Below are positions 60,609 through 64,000 of a stretch of DNA of 64,000 bases, piece by piece (the stretch's first letter is position 1; every line of letters begins with the position of its first letter). The position numbers and the translations under genes were made by a program. Location of the stretch: NCBI GenBank assembly GCA_037446555.1, contig JBBIIK010000006.1, positions 32,563-96,562 on the forward strand, given 5' to 3'. Source of the stretch: JANWVO01 sp037446555. GTDB taxonomy: Bacteria > Acidobacteriota > Terriglobia > Bryobacterales > Bryobacteraceae. The notes beneath the pieces were generated by a model. The model ran no database searches and had not been told where the DNA came from. It saw only the letters and a list, made by a program, of their open reading frames with translations.

Positions 60609-63545
60609 TCAGTGATCCGCATCGTGGAACCAGTCGTCGCCGTCTGCGGCGGCGGAGGATTCGGGTTTGGCCTGGGCCGGGGCGGGGCGTCCGGCGTTCA
60701 GATGCTCGAAGTGCATGGCGGCATTGAGCAACAGCATGAAGCTGCCCTGGGTCTGCTGGCGCCACATGGGGTTGTTCGCGAACAGCAGCCAGTGTCCCTT
60801 GCCGCGGGGCACGTCGATCAGAGCGGGGCGCCCGGCAAGCTCGCGGCCGCCGGCCAGCATGCCGGAGACGAGGAGTTCTTTCTCGCCCGCGAAGCGCAGA
60901 AGAATGCGCGGGCGTTCGTTGGGCGGGGGCAGGTAGGCGCGCATGGCTTCCATCATTTCGGCGCTCAGTTCGCCGGGCCTCAGCGGCGGCGCGGGCGGTG
61001 CAGGCAGGCGCCCCTGGACGACGTCAGGGTCGTCGAGGCCGCCGCGCCCGGAGGGGCGCGACGGCTGTTGTCCGGCTTGCTGGCCCATCTGTCCGCCGCC
61101 GGTGCCTCCCGTAAGACTGACGTTGAAGACCGGCGCATTGTTGAAATAGACCGGCAACTTGCCCTCATACCCGTAGAGAACCGGGCTGCCGGGATCGGCG
61201 ACTTCCGTATTGAGGACGGAGCCGCGGGCGCGCAGTTCGCGGGTCTGGACGATGGAGACGCCCTCGACGAGGCCGAAGTCGATCGGCAGGGAGGCGTTGG
61301 AGGCGATGGTCACAAAGAGTCCGCCCTCTTCGACGAAGCGGCGGACATTGCCGAGCCCTTCGAGTTCGATGCCGCCGCGGATGTCCTCGCTCTGGTCTGG
61401 CGAAGTGCCGATGTTGGGCGTCAGGTCAGAGGCTTTCCATGGGATGGGATCGCCGCGGCGAGGGATGCCCTGCAGGAGGCGGCGGGAGTCCGCATTGACG
61501 GGGCCGAGCACGATGACGTCGTACTTCTCTCGGAGATTGGGCGTGTCGCGGAGGGTGTGGACGGAGATGTAGGAGTAGGGGATGCCGGTGGATTCGAAGC
61601 CGAGGCGGAACCATCCCTCGTTCTGGGTATTGGTCCATGTGTGGACGAGGGCGATGCGGGGCGCGGCGACCGGGTGGGCCTCCACCTTGGGCATTTCCGG
61701 CGCGGCGTGCAGGGTGAGCCCGATATCGCGGGCGGCCTGATCGATGGCGGCGCGCAGATTGGGCGGGTTGCCCTCGGAGGGGATCAGGAAGGAGCCAGCG
61801 GGGAACTTGCGCCCGGCGGCCTCGAAGGCCTTATCGGCAGCAAGGAAGCGGACGTTGGGAAGACGGAAACGGAAGGTGGCGAGGGCGCGGTCCGCGTTGT
61901 GCGCGAGCAGGTAGACGCTGCCCTGGCCGGAGACGCCGCCCTGGGGTTTGGGCGGCTGCGAGAGCAGGGCGGCGGGGGCTTTCAGGATGGAAGTGTCGGT
62001 GACGCGGGTGACGGGCACGTTGCGGAGCGCGCCGAGGGTCCATCCGGTGTCGTCGTAGGGGGAGGTGTCGTTGGGGTTGTAATACTGGCGGTCGAGGAAC
62101 ATGTCGGCGAGGCGGGAGTAGGGCTGGTCCATGCGGACGAGGTAGGCGCCGCGGGGGAATTTTGTTTTGGCGGCCTCGAATTCTTCGGTGAGCTGGTGGA
62201 TTTCGACGCCGTGGAGCATGAGGTGGGCGGCCAATGAAGCGGCCTCATTGGGGCGTGGATCGGGATGAATGACGTAGGCGGCGGGACCTTCGGTTGTGGC
62301 TTTGGCGACGCTGCGTTTGCTCTTGAGCCAGAAATTGCGGAGGAAGGTTTCGCGGTTTCTGGCGGTGAAATCGAGGGAGATCAACAGGGCGGACTGCTGC
62401 AAATTGACGTTGTTGCGATGGGACCATTTGACGCGGGGCAGGGGCGGGTTGGGGCGGTACCACGCGCGCTGGGTCTGGGCGGCGGGGACGGTGCGTTCGC
62501 GGGTGTCGGCGCCGCCGTTGCCGAAGGTTTCGTAGAAGCGGCCGATGGAGTTGTGGCCGTGGGCGACCTGCATCATATAGTTGGCGCCCCAGCCGTCGTA
62601 GAAGCCCCACGTCCAGACGCCGGGGACGCCGCGTTTGGTGAGCTCTTCGACCTCGTTCCAGGCCATTTTCTGCCATTCATTAATTTCGATGGGATCGAAC
62701 CAGGCGTTGTAGGGGCCCATGCCGGTGGAGGTGTAGAGAAAGGGGACGGACTCGTGGAGATCGTGAACGACCTGGGGGTGGAATTCGAGAAAAGTGCGGT
62801 TGATATTGCGGCTGAGGGCGAGGGAAAGGGCGATGCCGTCGCGGTTGTTGTCGTGGGCGACATATTTGCCCCAATAGAGAAGAGGGGACGGGGTTTTTCC
62901 TGGATTGGCCTTGCGCCAGCGGTAGAGATCGACCATGCGCTCGCGGCCGTCGACCTCGATGACGGGGGTGATCATGATGACGAGGTTGCGGCGGAGGTTG
63001 TCGTAGAAGGGCGTTTCGGTGACAGCGAGGCGGTAGGCGAGTTCCATGAGCATTTCGGGCGAGCCGGTTTCGGGGGAGTGGATGGCGCCGGTGGCCCAAT
63101 AGAAGGGGACTGCTTCGCGGAGGAGTTTCTCGGCTTCGGCGCCGGGGGTGCGGCGGGGATCGGCGAGGCTGGAGGTGATCTGCTTGAGACGGTCGAGGCG
63201 GCGGAGGTTTTCCTCGCTGGAGACGAGGACGAGGATCATTTCGCGGTTCTCTTCGGTCTGGCCGATGGATAGGACGCGGACGCGCGGGGAGGTGCGGGCG
63301 AGTTCGCGCATGTAGCGGTAGATGTCTTTGGCGTAGGTAAGGCGGTTTTCGGCGCCGGCGATGTAGCCGAGGAATTTCTCGGGGGTGGGGACGGAGGGCG
63401 ATGCGGGGAGGTGATCGACGAACTCGGTGAGGAAAGAGGGCGAAGTGGTGGCCTCGCGGATCTGGCGGGTGTAGTTTTCGTCGACGGGCTGCTGGGCGGC
63501 GAGGGCGAAGCAGAGGGAGAGAGCGAGAGTGGTCAGACGGCGCAT
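60609..63545 (-). CDS. M14 zinc carboxypeptidase-like protein with GATase-like C-terminus
   Basis: A 978-residue exported protein. After the leader (TTLALSLCFALAAQQ) an M14 metallopeptidase domain spans ~45-330. YMRELARTSPRVRVLSIGQT is the usual pre-domain. IHSPETGSPEM supplies the zinc ligands His156 and Glu159. NLVIMITPVIEVDGRERMV follows, and VVHDLHESVPF holds the third ligand (His264). A long C-terminal region (~440-930) resembles the class-I amidotransferase-like domain seen in large bacterial M14 proteins (VIVLGPVNADSRRLLQGI, FVEEGGLFVTIASNASLP), then a Gly/Gln-rich linker. It may trim peptides or cell-wall peptides outside the cell; specificity is unknown. No clear ribosome site precedes ATG 63545. 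Confidence 0.85.
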   Translation of the reverse strand: MRRLTTLALSLCFALAAQQPVDENYTRQIREATTSPSFLTEFVDHLPASPSVPTPEKFLGYIAGAENRLTYAKDIYRYMRELARTSPRVRVLSIGQTEENREMILVLVSSEENLRRLDRLKQITSSLADPRRTPGAEAEKLLREAVPFYWATGAIHSPETGSPEMLMELAYRLAVTETPFYDNLRRNLVIMITPVIEVDGRERMVDLYRWRKANPGKTPSPLLYWGKYVAHDNNRDGIALSLALSRNINRTFLEFHPQVVHDLHESVPFLYTSTGMGPYNAWFDPIEINEWQKMAWNEVEELTKRGVPGVWTWGFYDGWGANYMMQVAHGHNSIGRFYETFGNGGADTRERTVPAAQTQRAWYRPNPPLPRVKWSHRNNVNLQQSALLISLDFTARNRETFLRNFWLKSKRSVAKATTEGPAAYVIHPDPRPNEAASLAAHLMLHGVEIHQLTEEFEAAKTKFPRGAYLVRMDQPYSRLADMFLDRQYYNPNDTSPYDDTGWTLGALRNVPVTRVTDTSILKAPAALLSQPPKPQGGVSGQGSVYLLAHNADRALATFRFRLPNVRFLAADKAFEAAGRKFPAGSFLIPSEGNPPNLRAAIDQAARDIGLTLHAAPEMPKVEAHPVAAPRIALVHTWTNTQNEGWFRLGFESTGIPYSYISVHTLRDTPNLREKYDVIVLGPVNADSRRLLQGIPRRGDPIPWKASDLTPNIGTSPDQSEDIRGGIELEGLGNVRRFVEEGGLFVTIASNASLPIDFGLVEGVSIVQTRELRARGSVLNTEVADPGSPVLYGYEGKLPVYFNNAPVFNVSLTGGTGGGQMGQQAGQQPSRPSGRGGLDDPDVVQGRLPAPPAPPLRPGELSAEMMEAMRAYLPPPNERPRILLRFAGEKELLVSGMLAGGRELAGRPALIDVPRGKGHWLLFANNPMWRQQTQGSFMLLLNAAMHFEHLNAGRPAPAQAKPESSAAADGDDWFHDADH

Positions 63546-63580
63546 GGAGACATTATGCAGCAAGGGAGGGCGGGGCGTGG

Positions 63581-64000
63581 TCATTCGGCCTCCAGGACCC
63601 AGGGATCGAAGGAGTCGTCGAGGGCGGCGTCGAGGATCTCCTGGGGGAAGAGGGGCTGGTGTTCGGTGGTGAAGTGGCAGAGGTACTCGCGGCGGAAGCG
63701 GAGATCGCCGAGGGCGAGGCGGGCTTCGACGAGATGGCGTTCCGAGATTCTGGGGCACTGATGGGCGGTGGCGCAGAAGCGGGTGTAGGGGTGGTCGGTG
63801 TTGGACCAGATGTCATAGAAGAAGCCGGAGGGGGCGCCGGCGGAGGAGATGAGCCAGAGGGCGCCGCCCGTGGCGGCGAGAGAGGGGGTGAGGGCGGCGA
63901 AGACGGGGTCGGGGAGGAAGGCGGCTTCTTCGAAGAGGAGGAGGTGTGCGGAGTAGCCGCGGTTGGAGGAGGCGGCGCCGGGGAGGGCGAGGATGCGGGA
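63581..64000 (-). CDS. Terminase large subunit-like ATPase, C-terminal part (partial)
   Basis: The window edge cuts this gene; 139 C-terminal residues are visible. NRGYSAHLLLFEEAAFLPDP is a Walker-B-like segment (LLFEEAA for the usual LLLDEAA) and ATGGALWLISSAGAPSGFFY is the following coupling strand. RISERHLVEARLALGDLRFR leads into REYLCHF and a late Asp/Glu-rich end. This order matches phage large terminases (Terminase_6 type) and their chromosomal relatives. The C-terminal nuclease domain usual in true terminases appears largely absent, as the protein stops ~30 residues after REYLCHF. It could be a domesticated gene or a prophage edge. It lies 35 bases upstream of the carboxypeptidase gene. 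Confidence 0.72.
   Translation of the reverse strand, partial: SRILALPGAASSNRGYSAHLLLFEEAAFLPDPVFAALTPSLAATGGALWLISSAGAPSGFFYDIWSNTDHPYTRFCATAHQCPRISERHLVEARLALGDLRFRREYLCHFTTEHQPLFPQEILDAALDDSFDPWVLEAE

Overview
This is a GC-rich window with densely packed genes that looks like an Acidobacteriota chromosome, most likely the Bryobacteraceae/Solibacter group. The pointers are a TIGR03437-type secreted protein, a 3-keto-disaccharide hydrolase (DUF1080), a GHL6-type glycoside hydrolase, an XrtA/exosortase-type polysaccharide deacetylase, and many secreted TPR, POTRA and barrel proteins. The taxonomy is inferred from gene content; no search was run. Apart from one IS element and one dead RAYT element the content is chromosomal. 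No CRISPR array, tRNA or 5S/16S/23S rRNA was seen.

Layout. 1-2.65 kb: edge of an exopolysaccharide locus (nucleotide-sugar dehydrogenase, polysaccharide deacetylase, outer-membrane barrel). 2.8-5.9 kb: two secreted TPR proteins and RNase III. 6.0-9.8 kb: an operon with a PEP-mutase/isocitrate-lyase-type lyase (frameshifted), both subunits of a LeuCD-like hydro-lyase and a decarboxylating dehydrogenase. 9.8-12.7 kb: aldo/keto reductase and a GHL6 glycosidase. 12.8-21.6 kb: UPF0182 membrane protein, response regulator, two secreted proteins, MutY and UvrA. 21.55-22.38 kb: a decayed RAYT transposase between 53-bp inverted ends. 22.4-31 kb: beta-lactamase-like hydrolase, YbaK-like deacylase, sugar activation genes (an odd GalU-like protein and an 1108-residue GHMP-kinase/UDPGP fusion), HlyD-type adaptor, GalE and glutathione peroxidase.

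31-37.6 kb is a nitrogen block: GlnE, a MOSC protein, a type I glutamine synthetase with the GlnE target tyrosine, and a second divergently transcribed glutamine synthetase. 38.3-41.7 kb groups E2 acyltransferase, LipB and dihydrolipoamide dehydrogenase. 41.7-45.3 kb holds a POTRA protein, a DUF1080 hydrolase and a sugar porter. 45.4-47.1 kb is an intact two-gene IS element.

49.2-57.3 kb is the most unusual stretch. An outer-membrane barrel, a secreted protein with kinase-like residues and an ATP/ADP-translocase-like carrier run rightward. They converge on a second such carrier fused to helical repeats and a membrane Ser/Thr kinase running leftward. RNase P RNA follows at 57.42-57.83 kb. The right end has threonine synthase, L-rhamnose mutarotase, a lytic transglycosylase, an M14 carboxypeptidase-like protein and the C-terminal part of a terminase-like ATPase cut by the window edge.
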